Below, in pieces: positions 25,601-40,600 of a stretch of 64,000 nucleotides of DNA. Each line of letters starts with the position of its first letter. Positions within the stretch are counted from its first letter, which is position 1. The stretch is taken from assembly GCA_024291935.2 (NCBI GenBank), contig CM044317.1, forward strand, positions 18,064,230 to 18,128,229, read 5' to 3'. The notes beneath the pieces were generated by a model. It saw only the letters and a list, made by a program, of their open reading frames with translations, made no database searches and was not told the DNA's origin. The DNA comes from Okapia johnstoni. Lineage: Eukaryota > Chordata > Mammalia > Artiodactyla > Giraffidae. Both the position numbers and the translations under genes were made by a program.

Positions 25601-28600
25601 TCAGGACACCAGGAGATGATCTGGATGGCATATGGATCTTCATCCACAATGTCTGTGTTTGGCTTCTCATCTTTATTTCTTGACTTTTCAAATACTTTAG
25701 ATGTCTTTAGTTTATATAATACTTGTAGAGTTACTAAAAAAAAAAAAGGATAAAATATCTTAGTACAAAAAGAACAAATAAAAGGGAATATTTAATCAGT
25801 CATACCACATCAGAAAAACAGCCTGTTTTCTGAATCATATTTTTATTCCTATGTCTATATTTCTTTCTTATTCTTTTACTTAATGTATTCACTATACTTC
25901 ATTGACCAAAGAAGGTACACTCATTGTATTCATTAAAAAAAAAGTCACCATCATGATGAATTTAGATTATCTGAAAAAAATGTGTAACAAGAAGATTTTG
26001 TAAAAAAAGAAAAGCATGAGTAAAAATAATAAAGCACATAGTTTGCTTTATAGAATTATTTTCTCTCTGAAAAGTACCACTATTATCTAACACTTCTTCA
26101 TGATGAAACATAATATACCCTGAGTTAACTGGATTCTAATTACAAACACGACTCATTCAAAGCATTCTTTCCTTTTTGCTAATGTAACCACTGTATATAA
26201 TTCACATAGAGAGCACAAACTTTCATGACATAAGTTTATAATCAGACCCTAAAATTATTCAACAGATTTATGTTGATTTGAAGCATATTCTCACTTTTCT
26301 TATCTCTGAGTTAGGAAGAGAGGTTAGAAAAAATACTGAAGAAAGGATCTGAGTATTTCTGCTGAGAATTATTCTTGATTTACTAATTAACATCCTTCAA
26401 ATATCTTCATCTATTACAAATTCTACTCAAATACTTGATAAATCAGGCATTAACTTTACAGCCTCTAAATTTCAAATTAAATGTTAGCTATGTAATCATT
26501 ACAAAACAGATTACATAAAAGAAATAACTGTATACCATGTAACAAATAATATTCAGAATACTTACTCGCAGAAGCATCCCAGAACTTAATTGACCCATCA
26601 GCATGCCTGTGAAAAGCAAATGAGTTTAGAATGTGTTGAAGAAAAAATGTACACCATTTCTCTTTGAAGTTAAATATATTGTCACTTAAACATAGTTACC
26701 AAAGTGAGGAAAAAGGTAAAATTTAGGATAAATTCATAGGTTCTATATAATAACTTATTGCTTATGATGTTACTGTATAAAGAAAAGCACTACCTGCCCA
26801 ACTAATTAATATTCATGTAGTCCTAATCATATTTAGTTATTAATGATTTTTTTTTTTAGGAGAAAACAGACTTTTACTTACCCTGTAATAATTATTTCTG
26901 AGTAGCTTTGAGCACCCAAGCCCCAATTACCTCCATTAATGGGCCATTCCTATAAGAAAAGATTATTGTATAAAGCAATTTCCAAGCATATCATGTATCT
27001 TCATAATATATTTATGACAACAGTAAACAACATATTTCATTTCCAAAAAGGATTTTTAATTTCTCTAGAAAAGGTATCATTATCAACCACGTCAAGGTGA
27101 GAAGTATAAAATACTGAAATGTAGTAAAGAGTCGAATTCATGCTCAATACCTTTTTGCTGTAGCCTTGACGTTTCTGTCTAGCTCCAACAGAATAAAACG
27201 CAGGAATAAGGTCCACGGGACAGTCGGCAAAATATTCGCAACATGTAACAGGGGATTCATGTATACTCAAAGGGTAGGGATTTTCAAATATAGGGTATCT
27301 TTAACAGAGGAAAAGAAAAAATATTTGTTAATGAATGATTACCTATGATTAATGAAACAATGAAAAACATATTTAAACTTATTTAATAATAGGTTATTCT
27401 AGGGCTGTCATTTAGAGATAATGTTTATAAATTCCTTTGTGCGACATGGTCTTGTTATTTACAAGAAGAAAAAAAATTCATTATTGCAGTTAGCCGCACT
27501 AAGTTGACATGAATTTTGGAATGCCTTAGAGTAAGGTAAATAATACCATTCACTTACACTTCAGGGTTTTCCTATCTCAGCACCACTCCCATTTTGGATC
27601 AGAGCTTATTATGGGGGCTGTCCTGTGCCCTATGGATGTCAGCAGCACCCCTGTTCTCTACCACTAGATGCCAGCAGCACCCCTCCCCTCAACCGTAGAT
27701 GTCTACACAGAAACTGTCAAACGTCTCTTGAGGGGCAAAACTGTCCCCAATCCAGAAATACTGAATGGGTAAACTCATCCAAAACCATATTTAATGATTA
27801 TCTCTCAGGAAATACAACTAATGTAATACAATGTTCTTCCATTCAAAAAATTTATAAGTAAACATGCTATCATCTAATCTAGAACAAGCAGAATATTGGA
27901 AATACCACAAAAAGTTGCACAGGAGCTATGGTGAGAATTTACAGGTCAGTTATGACATATCTGGTTAAGAGAGAATAGGAAAAGCTTGAAGAGGAAAAGA
28001 AGGCTGCTTTGAAATAGGAAAAACTTGAAGAGGAAAATAAGGCTTTGAAAGTTATGTGGATTTTTGATGGCAGTGACACAAGTGGAATGTTTCAGGTGCT
28101 GGGAGCTACATAAGAAAAGACATGGAAGTGTGATGCTTGTTTAACACACTGTTCAGTTTTCCTAGAGAACAGGTACCAGGTTGGAATGTATGCTGAATCC
28201 CTTCTATGTAGAGTAGCAGGCTGACAAACCGCTTTTACATAAAAAACCAACAGAGATCCATAGGGATTTAAAGAAAAGAGTAACAAGATTGGTGAAGTGA
28301 AGTGAAAGTTGCTCAGTCATGTATGTCCGACTCTTTGCGACCCCATGGACTTTACACTCCATAGAATCCTCCAGGACAGAATACTGGAGTGTGTAGCCTT
28401 TCCCTTTTCCAGGGAATATTCCCAACCCAGGGATTGAACCCAGGGCGGATTCTTTACCAGCTGAGCCACAGGAGAAGCCCAAGAATACTGGAGTGGGTAG
28501 CCTATTCCTTTCTCCAGCGGATCTTCCAAACCCAGGAATCAAACTGGGGAGCAGGGTTAGGCTACCCACTCCAGTATTTTTGGGCTTCCCTTGTGGTTCA

Positions 28601-31600
28601 GCTGGTACAGAATCCACCCTGGGTTTGATCCCTGGGTTGGGAAGATCCCCTGGAGAAGGGTTAGGCTACCCACTCCAGTATTCTTGGGCTTCCCTTGTGG
28701 TTCAGCTGGTACAGAATCCACCCTGGGTTTGATCCCTGGGTTGGGAAGATCCCATGGAGAAGGGTTAGGCTACCCACTCCAGGATTCTTGGGCTTCCCTT
28801 GTAGTTCAGCTGGTACAGAATCCACCCTGGGTTTGATCCCTGGGTTGGGAAGATCCCCTGGAGAAGGGTTAGGCTACCCACTCCAGGATTCTTGGGCTTC
28901 CCTTGTGGTTCAGCTGGTACAGAATCCACCCTGGGTTTGATCCCTGGGTTGGGAAGATCCCCTGGAGAAGGGTTAGGCTACCCACTCCAGTATTCTGGCC
29001 TGGAGAATTCCATGGACCATATAGACCAAGTCCATGGGGTCACAAAGAGTTGGACACGACTGAGCGACTTTCATTTTCACCTTCAGGGTATTCAAGTATT
29101 AGGTTGAATCATAAAAAATTTCAGAAATTCAACAGATTTTGATTTAAACTTGGATTTCTATATGAGTAACATAACAGAGAAATTTGGCAGGTAATAAGAA
29201 ATGTGTATCTGTAGTTCTAAAAGGGGGTCCAGGTTATGAATATAAATGCAGCATTTTCAAAGAAATGAAACAGTCAATCCTAAAGAAACTCTTCACCACA
29301 TACTAAAGTAACTGTCCACCAAATTTTATTTCTTACCCATTTTGTGCAAGGTCTATTAGTACTAAATCCTTTTCTAGTAGAACAACCACAGCATATGGTT
29401 CTTGAAAATCTGGAACAGGAAAACAAGGCATGAACAAATATGCAAGAGGACTGCAAATTAGATAACAAAACATGCTGGTGTGGTTTTTATTTTATTTTGT
29501 TCCATTCGCTCTAGTATTAACGTTCTGATATTGTACTTCATATAATGCAAGGCCGGTATGTTTTAAATGAGATAGATCTATATAATACCCCATAAATAAT
29601 TATTCGTTTTGTAAAGATGAGTTAGACAAGTTCAGAGTACCTTCCATGGTATTGCAAAGTCCAAGACAGTACATGAATAACATATCCCAAATTTAAATCT
29701 GAATACCCGTAAGAACAACTCTTATTACTGGATCTTATAGAAACCCACTAGATTACTACTATAATGTAACTCTTTCTTGGGTATTTTCTATGTGCATATC
29801 AACTATAAAATGCATTACATATTTATATCTCAATTAGCTTCAAACAAAAGTAAAAAAGATCCAGCTAAATTTCCCCTGAAATAATAACATGTCAATGATG
29901 ATGATTAATTTCATGTGTTAGCTTGTCTCTGCTATGGTGCCCATTTGTTTGGCCAGACACCAGTCCAGATGTTGCTGTGAAGGCATTTTTTAGATGCGAT
30001 TAACATTTAAGTTAGTAGACTCTGAGTAAAGCAGAAAATTGTAGATAATTTGGGTGGATCTCATTCAATCAGTTGAAGGCCTGAAGAACAAAGACAGGAG
30101 GTGTTCTGAAAAAGGCAGTTTGCCTCAAGATGGCAACTCGGAAATCTGCCTGAGTTTCCTTCCTTAAAAATTCAGATTCAAGACAGCAAATCAAACTCTC
30201 CTGAATTTTCAAATCGCCAGTACATTTTCACGATGCCTTTAAAATAAATTCATATTTCTGCTCTTGTTCACCTTCTAAAATCTCCTATTGTTTCTGTTAT
30301 TCTGGAAAACTGTAACTGATACACTAGATTTTTAGAGGATTTTTAAGTTGTTCTTAATGTGGACAGTTTTGTCTATCCTTTCAGAGGCACTTACTACCAA
30401 AATGTAGTATGAAACAGACATAGTTTATTAAACAAAATTTCTCAAATAAAATTTATAAAGTTATGAAGGCAGCATTCCTTCCCCAGAAGAATCAGCACAA
30501 CAGGATAAGGAAACTACTTGGATAACAGGGAGGTCTTGTTCTGAATAACAGATATCTATTGAGAATGAATTTTACAGATACAACACTTACCATTTGGGTA
30601 TGGCGTTTCACACAGCGTCAGAAAGTCAACAATCGAGTAGTCCATTTCTAGCACTGCAGTACTTTTCCCATGCATTACTGTTAAGCAAGGTCTTCTTCCT
30701 ACAGTATCATACGACAAACCTCCTGATAAAATAATAAAAGGTTCCCTGGAAATAAAATACATAGTTAGGGTTATAAACAGCATAATGGAGTCTATCTTCT
30801 TGCTGTATCATAAATTCTTTCTTAGTGAAATAATAAAATCTTAAATTTTAACATTTTTAGGCACCATTTAATTGATTACTCACATGTAGATTTTTAAACT
30901 GCAATAGGTAAAACCCAGGTGAATTCTTAAAAATTAATATACAGTATGTATGAAGACTGACCACATTCTATTCTCATATCTCTTTTTGGCTCCTATATTT
31001 TTTTTCTTTTATCCTCTTTATACAATTTTCAAAAAATTCTCTCTAGGTTTCTCCTGGTAAGTCTCTTAAATGTACTGCCATTATTTTCAATCCTAATAAC
31101 CAGACCTTCTCAACAGAAATTCTACGAGAGACTGTAAATACCCTAAGGCACCCATTGTATGCAATGAATTAACTTCTCAAAGGTGCATCAAGAATGTACT
31201 AGCCACAAATCACCCCTGAGAAAACTGAAAAAATGGTCACTCAAATCATTTTCTCTGGTGCTTAATTCTCTCCTGGAAGCTTGGCTGGTATCCTCAGAAA
31301 TACACCTCCCATCCACATCTATCAACTGCCCTTTGACACTTCTAATTAGCCCTATAACTTTGTCTCCTTATTAGTCATTGGTAAATGTAATGATTTACCC
31401 CTATAACTTTATCTCCTTATTAGTCATTAGTAAATGTAATGATTTACCTAGGTTTACTTTTAAAAGCTACATATTTAAATACAAAAAAAAGAAAAATACC
31501 TAAATATCCTTTCATATGCTTTGATCTATGTGTATTTCTTTATCTTTGACTTCCCTGCACATGTTTTTCATCCATGTTTTACTAGATTAGTATCTTTTCT

Positions 31601-34600
31601 GTTTTCTGAGAGTTCTTTGCATTCTAAGGAAATCCAATCTTGATCCGCCACATGTATCTTCCCATTTGTTGGTGGGGAAGTTGTTTATGGTGCATCACAC
31701 AGATGATTTAAAAGGTTCCTGTATGACCTTCTTAAAGCTCTTCGTTTATGATTTCTGAGGTAGTTCCATAGTGCTTCCTCTAGGCCCAGTGCATTTAACC
31801 CCCTCCTCTCACACCTAGTACAAGCAGTATGTGATAACATGTAATGTTAAATAAGCATAGCTAGTTCTGGAACAACACTGCCTCTGTTTAAATCTCAGCT
31901 CTGGCTCTACTTTCCCCATGACCTTGCATAAGGTGCTTAATCTCTCCTTGCCAAGTTTCTGTGTCTATATAACATGGAGCTAGAGTGGTAAGTATTTCAG
32001 TTCAGTCACTCAGTTGTGTCTGACTCTTTGCAATCCCATGGACTGCAGCACGCCAGGCCTCCCTGTCCATCACCAACTCCCAAAGTTTGCTCAAACTCAT
32101 ATCCATCAAGTTGGTGATGCCATCCAACCATGTCATCCTCTGTCGTCCCCTTCTCCTCCTGCCTTTAATCTTTCCCAGCATCAGGGTCTTTTCCAATGAG
32201 TCAGTTCTTTGCATCAGGTGGCCAAAGTATTGGAGCTTCAGCATCAGTCCTTCCAATGAATATTCAGGACTGATTTCCTTTAGGATTGACTGGTTGGATC
32301 TCCTTGCAGTCCAAGGACTCTCAAAAGTCGTCTCCAGCACCACAGTTCAAAAGCATCAATTCTTTGGCGCTCAGCTTTCTCTACGGTCCAACTCTCACAT
32401 CCATACATGACTACTGGAAAAACCATAGCATTGACTATATGGACCTTTGTTGGCAAAGTAATGTCTCTGCTTTTTAATATGCTGTCTAGGTTGGTCATAG
32501 CTTTTCTTTGAAGGAGCAAGCGCATTTATCCTCAGACAATTACTGAATTAATTAATATACACAAAGCACTTTGTTCAATGGCTGGTGTAAAGAATTACCT
32601 ATTATCATTATCATCAAATCATCATTCACTGAACTAATTATTTTGCTTATTTTTTGCCTCATGAAAACGTAACCTCCATGAGGGCAAGAGTTTTTATCTG
32701 TTTTGTTCACTGCTATATGCAAAACAGTGTGTTGTTGGTAAATAAGTACATTAACAAAAATGTATGTTATGTTAACCACTGTCTAGTTTACTAACATTTA
32801 GAGTTTTCAGCACTAAACTGTTTCGGGTATAGACCCATACTTCCACTGTTCTAACTCTTGATTTACTGTGATTATTGACTGTAGTCAGGAAAGTATATTT
32901 AATTTTCCTCTACTTTTCATTACAGACAGTGAATAAACAATATAACTTTTGTATTCCGAAATACAACATACAACTGAATACAAAATACTAAAAAGGGTGA
33001 ACAGTCTAACAGCTTACACTTTCATAGAATGAGAGGCATAGGCCAGGTTATTTAATATGTAATGTTTCAAAAAAAGTCTGACAAGTTTGTTTTTATATAT
33101 ACAAAACTTTTAAAAAAAGCATTATTAATACAAGAACTATGAACAGGAAAACGCTAAGGTACATTACAGAATAAAATTCCCATGGAGATACCAAGTAGGT
33201 ATTGACAGGTAGGTAACCAGTTTATTAGACAAACTCTTAACATGGTTTAAATAACATCATGGCATTTTGGTAAGCTTCTCCTCAAAACGCAACTATGTGT
33301 TTGCTCAGTAGCGTTGTAAATGCCTATACTTCTTTTGTAAATTTAGGAGAAAACAACAACAACAAAAAAAAATTATGGGTAAAAATACATGAATAAGTAA
33401 TAGTTTGAAAGGAGTATCAAGGTAATACTCTTTTTCATAATAATAAAAGTTTCCATAATTCAGCAATAAATGCATGTGTATGCATATTTTTTCTTATCTT
33501 ATGGGATGTTTTTAAAAAATCACCTCAGTTTGCCAGGCAGGAATCACCTGACTTACAAACTTAATGTCCCAAATCTTGAGGCATAAATATTAAGGAAATA
33601 AATATTTTACCAGAAGAAACCAGTCTTAAATACAATGATAAAATCGAGTTAAATATTTTAACATTTGACATGTAAAACTATAAAAATTCAAAAGTTTTGT
33701 TGACATTTGGAATTATATTCAAAGTTCTAGGAATCTAGATTATTTCTAGATAACATGTGAATTGTAGATGTGGATAATCTTCTTCTTTTAAATAAATTAT
33801 CCTTTTTGATGTTACCATAAGGTCTAGAAGTAATATTAGTTTTATCCAAAAGTCTGCCTTTTGAAGGCATCTAGGTTAGGAAGGTATTAGTTTGAACTTT
33901 TTACAGTTTTGATTGTTATTTTTAAAAGGCTAGACACGTCAGAAAAGTATACATGCTTCCTGACTCTGATTAAGCTCCCGAGGCTGGCTTTGACAATAGA
34001 TTTGGCTGAAGTTGTGTTTCCAGGGGAAGCATTCTTTATTTTTCCTACTCAAGAAGTCATTTGTATAACCAATTTGCTCAACTCAGTCCCATAATACTAC
34101 CCATTCATTTGAGCACCTGCACTCCTGAGAATAAAATGGTGCTTTCATGCTTGTTCTAGACAGACGGTTAACACACTGTGACAAGTATTATGAAGACAGT
34201 AAAACAAGGTAGAGTGCTGAATGTGAGGGAGGGGCTAGAGGGGCTACTGTAAAATAGAGCAGTCAGGAAAGGCCCCTAAAGGAATGACAGGTGAACTGGA
34301 ATCCGAATGAAGAGGAGCCAGCCAATCAAAGGTCTCGGGGTTGGAAGGGAAGGATATACAGTTTGGACTGCAGGAATAACCACACAAAGACCTCAAGTCT
34401 AGAATGAGCTTGGACTACCTGAGGAACTAAAAGACCACCATGGCTGCAACACATTGAGTAAAGCAATATGTGGTAGATGACATGACCCCAAATCTTGCAA
34501 ACACATCCTGTTTATACCATAATTATCTCAAGAACCTGATCGTTCTCTATTTCATCTTGTTAATCAACATGAGTTCTGGCCCTAATGACCTCCAACTTCT

Positions 34601-37600
34601 ATTCTTACAATGGCGTTTGGTTGTTCATTGCCTGATATATACTTGCCCCTCATTTTGTGTTGGCTAATATCTATTTCTCCTTTAAAACTCAGTCTAATCC
34701 GTATTTTTCCTGACCTATCCTTCCTGAGTTGGATGTCCTTCCTGTGTTCCTAAGCACCCTCCACATACCTCTTCTCAGCATTTCCACACTGAATTTTCAT
34801 TATCTACTTTCCATTTGTATTGTGAGCTCCTTCAGGACACAGAATGGTATTTAATCCCTGTACTCATAGGCCCCAGGCAAGGTATCCCCAAATGTTTTTA
34901 TCACATACATTTTAAACATCGCTAAACCTATTGCTCAGCTGGTCACTGGTGCTAGACTTACTGACTCCTGTAGGAGAAGCCCCGCATCTCAGTCAGATTG
35001 GAGAAGGATATGGCAACCTACTCCAGTAATCTTGCCTGGGAAATTCCATGGACAGAGGAGCCTGGTGGGCTATAGTACATGAGGTCTTAAAGAGTCGGAA
35101 ACTACTTAGCAACTAAACAACAACATTGAGAAACACTGTCTAAAGAAGCTTGAAATACAACTGTTGTGCTATTCTGATATCCCTTCTGCATAATCAGTAC
35201 TCTTACCTATATTATTCACTGCTGCTGCTGCTGCTGCTGCTAAGTCGCTTCAGTCGTGTCCGACTCTGTGCGACCCCATAGACGGCAGCCCACCAGGCTC
35301 CGCCGTCCCTGGGATTCTCCAGGCAAGAACACTGGAGTGGGCTGCCATTTCCTTCTCCAATGCATGAAAGTGAAAAGTGAAATGGAAGTCACTCAGTCGT
35401 GTCTGACTCTTTGCGACCCCATGGACTGCAGCCTACCAGGCTCCTCCGTCCATGGGATTTTCCAGGCATGAGTACTGGAGTGGGGTGCCATTCCCTTCTC
35501 CTATATTATTCACTACTTCTATATATTTTTAAGATTGGAATTTAAGTTCTAAATACGTAATCTCATATGCCATTGATTTATACTAATAATCTTATCAAAT
35601 TCCCCAAGTTTTTCCAAATGAAGATATGCCATTCTATTTCAGAGGTGTGTGCTGTGTTGCGCTTAGTCGCTCAGTCGTGTCAGGTCTTTGTGACCCCATG
35701 GGCCCGCCAGGATCCTCAGTCCATGGGATTTCCCAGGCAAGAATACTAGAGTGGTATAACACTTTACATTTGGTGAGCAGAATTGTACCTTAGCTCTTGA
35801 AAGCTACCAGGTAACAAATACCTTATCCTTACCACTCTAATCTCAGAGCTTAACATGAAGTTCAAACACACACTTATTACTGACTGAATTAATAAATAAT
35901 TATTAATTTTTATAAGACCCTATATCATATTTCTCAGATTCTTAGTTCATCTCTCAAATGTAAATTTGTATTATCTAATTTGAATAGTCTAAGAGAAATT
36001 TGTGCAATTATGACCTCTTATTCGGTGTCAAATTAGATTCACCTGCACACATGGTTACAGTAGAAAACAAATTGTGATGCACACGCAATAGGTAATAGTG
36101 AATTCCTTCTACAAAGTTTTTGAGCCAAGAAATCAACATGGAATAAGCAAAAACAAAGCTTTCAAAAATGTGAATGTTTAATGTAAGGGCCAGGAAGCAA
36201 AAAAGAAAATAAAATTGAAAAGACAGAGAAATGGGACTTCCTTGGCAGTCCAGGGGCTTCCAATGAAGAAGATGTGGGTTTGATCCCTGGTGGGGGAACT
36301 AAGATTCCAGCAGGTTGCTGGCATGGGCAAAAAAATAATACAAAATAAAAATAAATGAAGAAAACATTGGGAGATGAATTTCTAATCGTATAATGTTACA
36401 GTCTCAAACAATGCTGCTCAAACTATCTGTGGTCAAGAACTATTTAAAATTTTTAAAATTCACTGGAAATCTATGCTTTTTGTAAGAAAAACAACAACTA
36501 AAGTGTGTGTAGATGTTGTGGCAAAGTCAAATGAGATTAAAGTTTCTACACTCTCCTCTTGATTTCTGTACTTATTTTGTCTCCCATCAGTTAGCAGAGT
36601 GGACTCATCCATACATCACACTTTGAGTAGTGGAGCAGAGAAAGCTGAGCCTCCTAACGACTGGCACTACTTGACTCAGTATCATTAAGGATCTCACTAT
36701 AAGGCCCCACACCCCTTACACTCTGCAGACTTCAATCAGAAACCACAGAACTCTTAAGCTGGGCCTGGATGGGTAGAGAGGTTGATCACAAGAACAACTC
36801 TTTGATAAAAAGAGAGCTACTGCTTAATTATAAGAAGTTTTCATCAGGTTATTATTTGAGTGAACAGAGAAATACCCGGGTACCATAAGAATAAATCACT
36901 ATGATAATGAGATAATTTGCTAGTATGATGAAGATGATGTTCCATTATATTTCCAGTTCACATTTATACATCTGCCAATTTTAAGAGGACCCTTTGGAGC
37001 CAAGGGAGCTACTTCCAGACCATGTTTCACTAGTGACTAACCCTAAGAATCTTTTGCTAATACAGATAAAAAGTTATGCTGCTGCCGCTAAGTTGCTTCA
37101 GTCGTGTCTGACTCTGTGCGACCCCATAGATGGCAGCCCACCAGGCTTCTCCGTCCTTGGGATTCTCCAGGCAAGAACACTGGAGTGGGTTGCCATTTCC
37201 TTCTCCAATGCATGAAAGTGAAAAGTGAAAGTGAAGTCGCTCAGTCGTGTCCGACTCTTAGCGACCCCATGGACTGTAGCCCACCGGGCTCCTCCGTCCA
37301 TGGGATCTTCCAGGCAAGAATACTTAGTGGGGTGCCACTGCCTTCTCCAAAAAGTTATGAGTTTGGAGTAAAAATAAAAGAAGGTAACATTTAAACAAGT
37401 TTCTGTTCATTTCATGACGAATTTAACAACGATAATACAGTTTGGTAGAGTGGGTTTGTTATACTACAGTATTTGCATAAAATACAAGATTTTAATTTTA
37501 TGTCAAATATTTTATTATAATTTTTGTTATGTTAAATTGTTAAGTGTAATTGGATTTAATACACATCCTTTAAGGTAGTAAAAATATGGAATCTCAAAAT

Positions 37601-40600
37601 ATTTCCTTTTGGATAAGTCCTCTAAATGCCTATGTGACTGCAACAGTGATTCTTACTATGGTCCGTGACTGCTAGGAGTTCCCAAGACTCTTTCCAAAAA
37701 AATCACTAAGGGTAAGACTATTTTCATTGTGATATTAAAACATCACTTGCCTTTTTCACTATGTTGATATTTGCATTGATGGCACAAAAGTAACAGTAAT
37801 TAAATAAAACTCCTGTACCTCAGACTGAGCTGAATCAGCATGAATCAAAACAGTGGCACCAAACTCTACTAGTTATAGTCTTTACTGCCACATGCCAAGG
37901 AGGATTTTTTTTTCTCTCACTTTAAAGTGTTCTTGATGAAGCAGTAAAATGACTACTTTTAAATTTTGCATCCTGACCCTAGGGCTTTAGTTTATTAAAA
38001 GGGGTTCTATTAGTACAATGGAAAGAAATGTGCAACACTGTGCTGAGAAAATGGGAGCAGATCTGAGTAGTAGTATGTAAGCTGTTGTCGTTCAGTCACT
38101 AAGTCATGCCCGACTCTTTGAGACACCATGGGCTGCAGCACACCAGTCTTCCTTGTTCTTCACCATCTCCTGGAATTCGATCAAACTCATGTCCATTGAG
38201 TCGGTGATGCCATCCAACCATCTCATCCTTTGTTTCCCTCTTCTCCTCCTGCCCTCAATCTTTCCCAGCATCAGGGTCTTTTCCAATGAGCTGACTCTTT
38301 GCATCAGATGGCCAATGTATCAGAGCTTCAGCTTTAGCATCAGTCCTTCCAATGAATATTCAGCGTTGATTTCCTTTGCATTGACTGGTTTGATTTCCTT
38401 GCTGTGCAAGGGACTCTCACGAGTCTTCTCCAGCATCACAGTTCAAAAGCATCAATTCTTCAGTGCTCAGCCTTTATGGTCCAACTCTCACATCTGTACA
38501 CGACTACTGGAAAAACCACAGCTCTGACTATAAGAACCTTTGTCGGCAAAGTGATGTTTCTTCTTTTTAATCTGCTGTCTAGGCTTGTTATAGCTTTCCT
38601 TCCAAGGAATAGTATAAGAGCTGTAGTTTATTATTTTAGACATTGAAGAGATTTCCAAAATAAAACAATTCCCCTAATTTTTTTAGAATGTAAAAATTAT
38701 TTAAAAATATATTAATACATATTTTTAAATTCTAAACTTTATTTCTAATATGGTAAATATCAAAAGATAAAAACCCACAAAAATAAAACGTCTTTTCGGT
38801 TCTTCACAATTAAAAGTGTAAAGGATCCTGAGATTAGCTTGTGGATAGTTAGTATACACCTAAAAATTAAGCCCACACAAAAAGAAAATATGCAATGATA
38901 GGTTTTCATTTTAATAAAGTGGTAACAGTTAATGGGTTATTATAATTATTAAAAGATTATATAATTATATAAATGGTATTATAATTAAAAAAGGTATTAG
39001 TAGTGGGCTTGGGTTTATTAGCGGATTCTATCAGTATAATACAAAAAAATAAAAGTGGCATTCTTCTCTAAATTATCTTCTTTTGACCATTAGTATAGTG
39101 ATATTTATCAAAGTCCTATGACTTCTGTGCTTAGTCACTTAATCATGTCAGACTCTCTGTGACCCCACAGACTGCAGCCTGCCAGGCCCCTCTGTCCATG
39201 GGGATTTTCCTGGCAAGAATACTGGAGTGGGTTGCCATACCCTCCTCCAGGGGATCTACCCAACCCAGGAAAATGACTTCTCTTTATACAAGTCAAATTT
39301 TAAAGTTTTCCCTTAATCATTTAAGAATTTTTAAGAGTTATTTAGCATTGCATCTAACATCTGAAATTCTCATTTAAATAACTGCCCACAAATCACAAAC
39401 TTAAAGATAAAGGCAGAAAAATCCATGAATTCTAAAGTCCTTGCTTAATTATGAAAGGGAAATAGGATCTCAGAACACCATTCCCAACTTGGAGGCAAAA
39501 ACTTCCTTAAGCGCTACTATGAACTGAAATTTTCATGAACCATAAAAACTTCAGAAGAATTACAGTAACTCTCTAGTAGCCCATAAAGGCTGATAATGAT
39601 AATAAAAGCTAGTATGATGAAGTTGCCACGCAATGGCAACATAACTTTTCTCCACCTGTGCTTTTCAGGACAGAGCATCGGTTGTTGTGTGAAGTTAAAC
39701 AGAAAGCAAAACAGTAAGCATCATATGGTAAATCAATGAGATAAAGACACAGAGTTTAGTAGACATATCCTAACCATACAAATTCCACAAAAACTTATGC
39801 TGTGGGATTTTACAGTTTCTATATACAGAGTTGTTAGGATACACAAGGTTTATAAGGACATAACAGTAATTCATATCAGTGTAATACTCTGGTTTTTTCT
39901 AGTATCAATATATACAGAAAAATTCAACTATGTAACAATTAGACTTTCTTTTTTTCCCAAAAAGAAATCTAAACTTTTTAATGTAGTCTTTGCCATATGG
40001 AATTAACTTATGATGAAATGAATCGTATATGAGGTTCAGTGTCACAAGTATAATTTCAAAGCTTAATAAAAACAACATTTAAAAGTCATTTACTGCAAAC
40101 AGTCTTACATGGATTTTATTGTCTTCTAGAAAAATATAACCTAAATTATATAAGCTAATATCAATATATATTATAAACACCCAAGTAGTGGGCTCCAAAA
40201 TCACTGTGGAAGGTGACTGCAGTCATGAAATTAAAAGACACTTGCTCCTTGGAAGAAAAGCTATGGCAAACCTAGACAGCGTATTAAAAAGCAGAGACAT
40301 GACTTTGCTGACAGAGGTCCATATAGTCAAAGGTCCAGTAGTCACGTATGGATGTGAGAGTTGGACCATGAACAAAGCTGAGTGTTGAATAATTGATGCT
40401 TCTGAATTGTCGTGCTGGAGAAGACTTGAGAGTCCCTTAGACTGCAAGGAGATCAAACCAGTCCATCCTAAAGGAAATCAGTCCTGAATATTCATTGGAA
40501 GGACTGATGGTGAAGCTGAAACTCCAATATTTTGGCCACATGATGCATAGAGTCAACTCATTTGAAAAGACCCTCATGCTGGGAAAGATTGAAGGCAAAA

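Larger units (their letters stand above)
27299..29336 (-). other. STXBP5L: STXBP5L intron between exons 5 and 6
   Basis: 2,038 bp holding MER20, a 39-bp duplication and the compound SINE array. No coding sequence. Confidence 0.8.

Noticed and set aside
28389..29142. Overlapping plus-strand open frames of 71-81 codons with recurring [20 protein letters not shown] peptides
   Set aside because: They are translations of the 104-bp SINE units in shifting frames (104 is not a multiple of 3). No gene is implied.
35219..35242. (CTG)n as a triplet-repeat expansion locus
   Set aside because: It is the normal head of an inverted Bov-A2 SINE; the same run occurs at 61240 and 42858.
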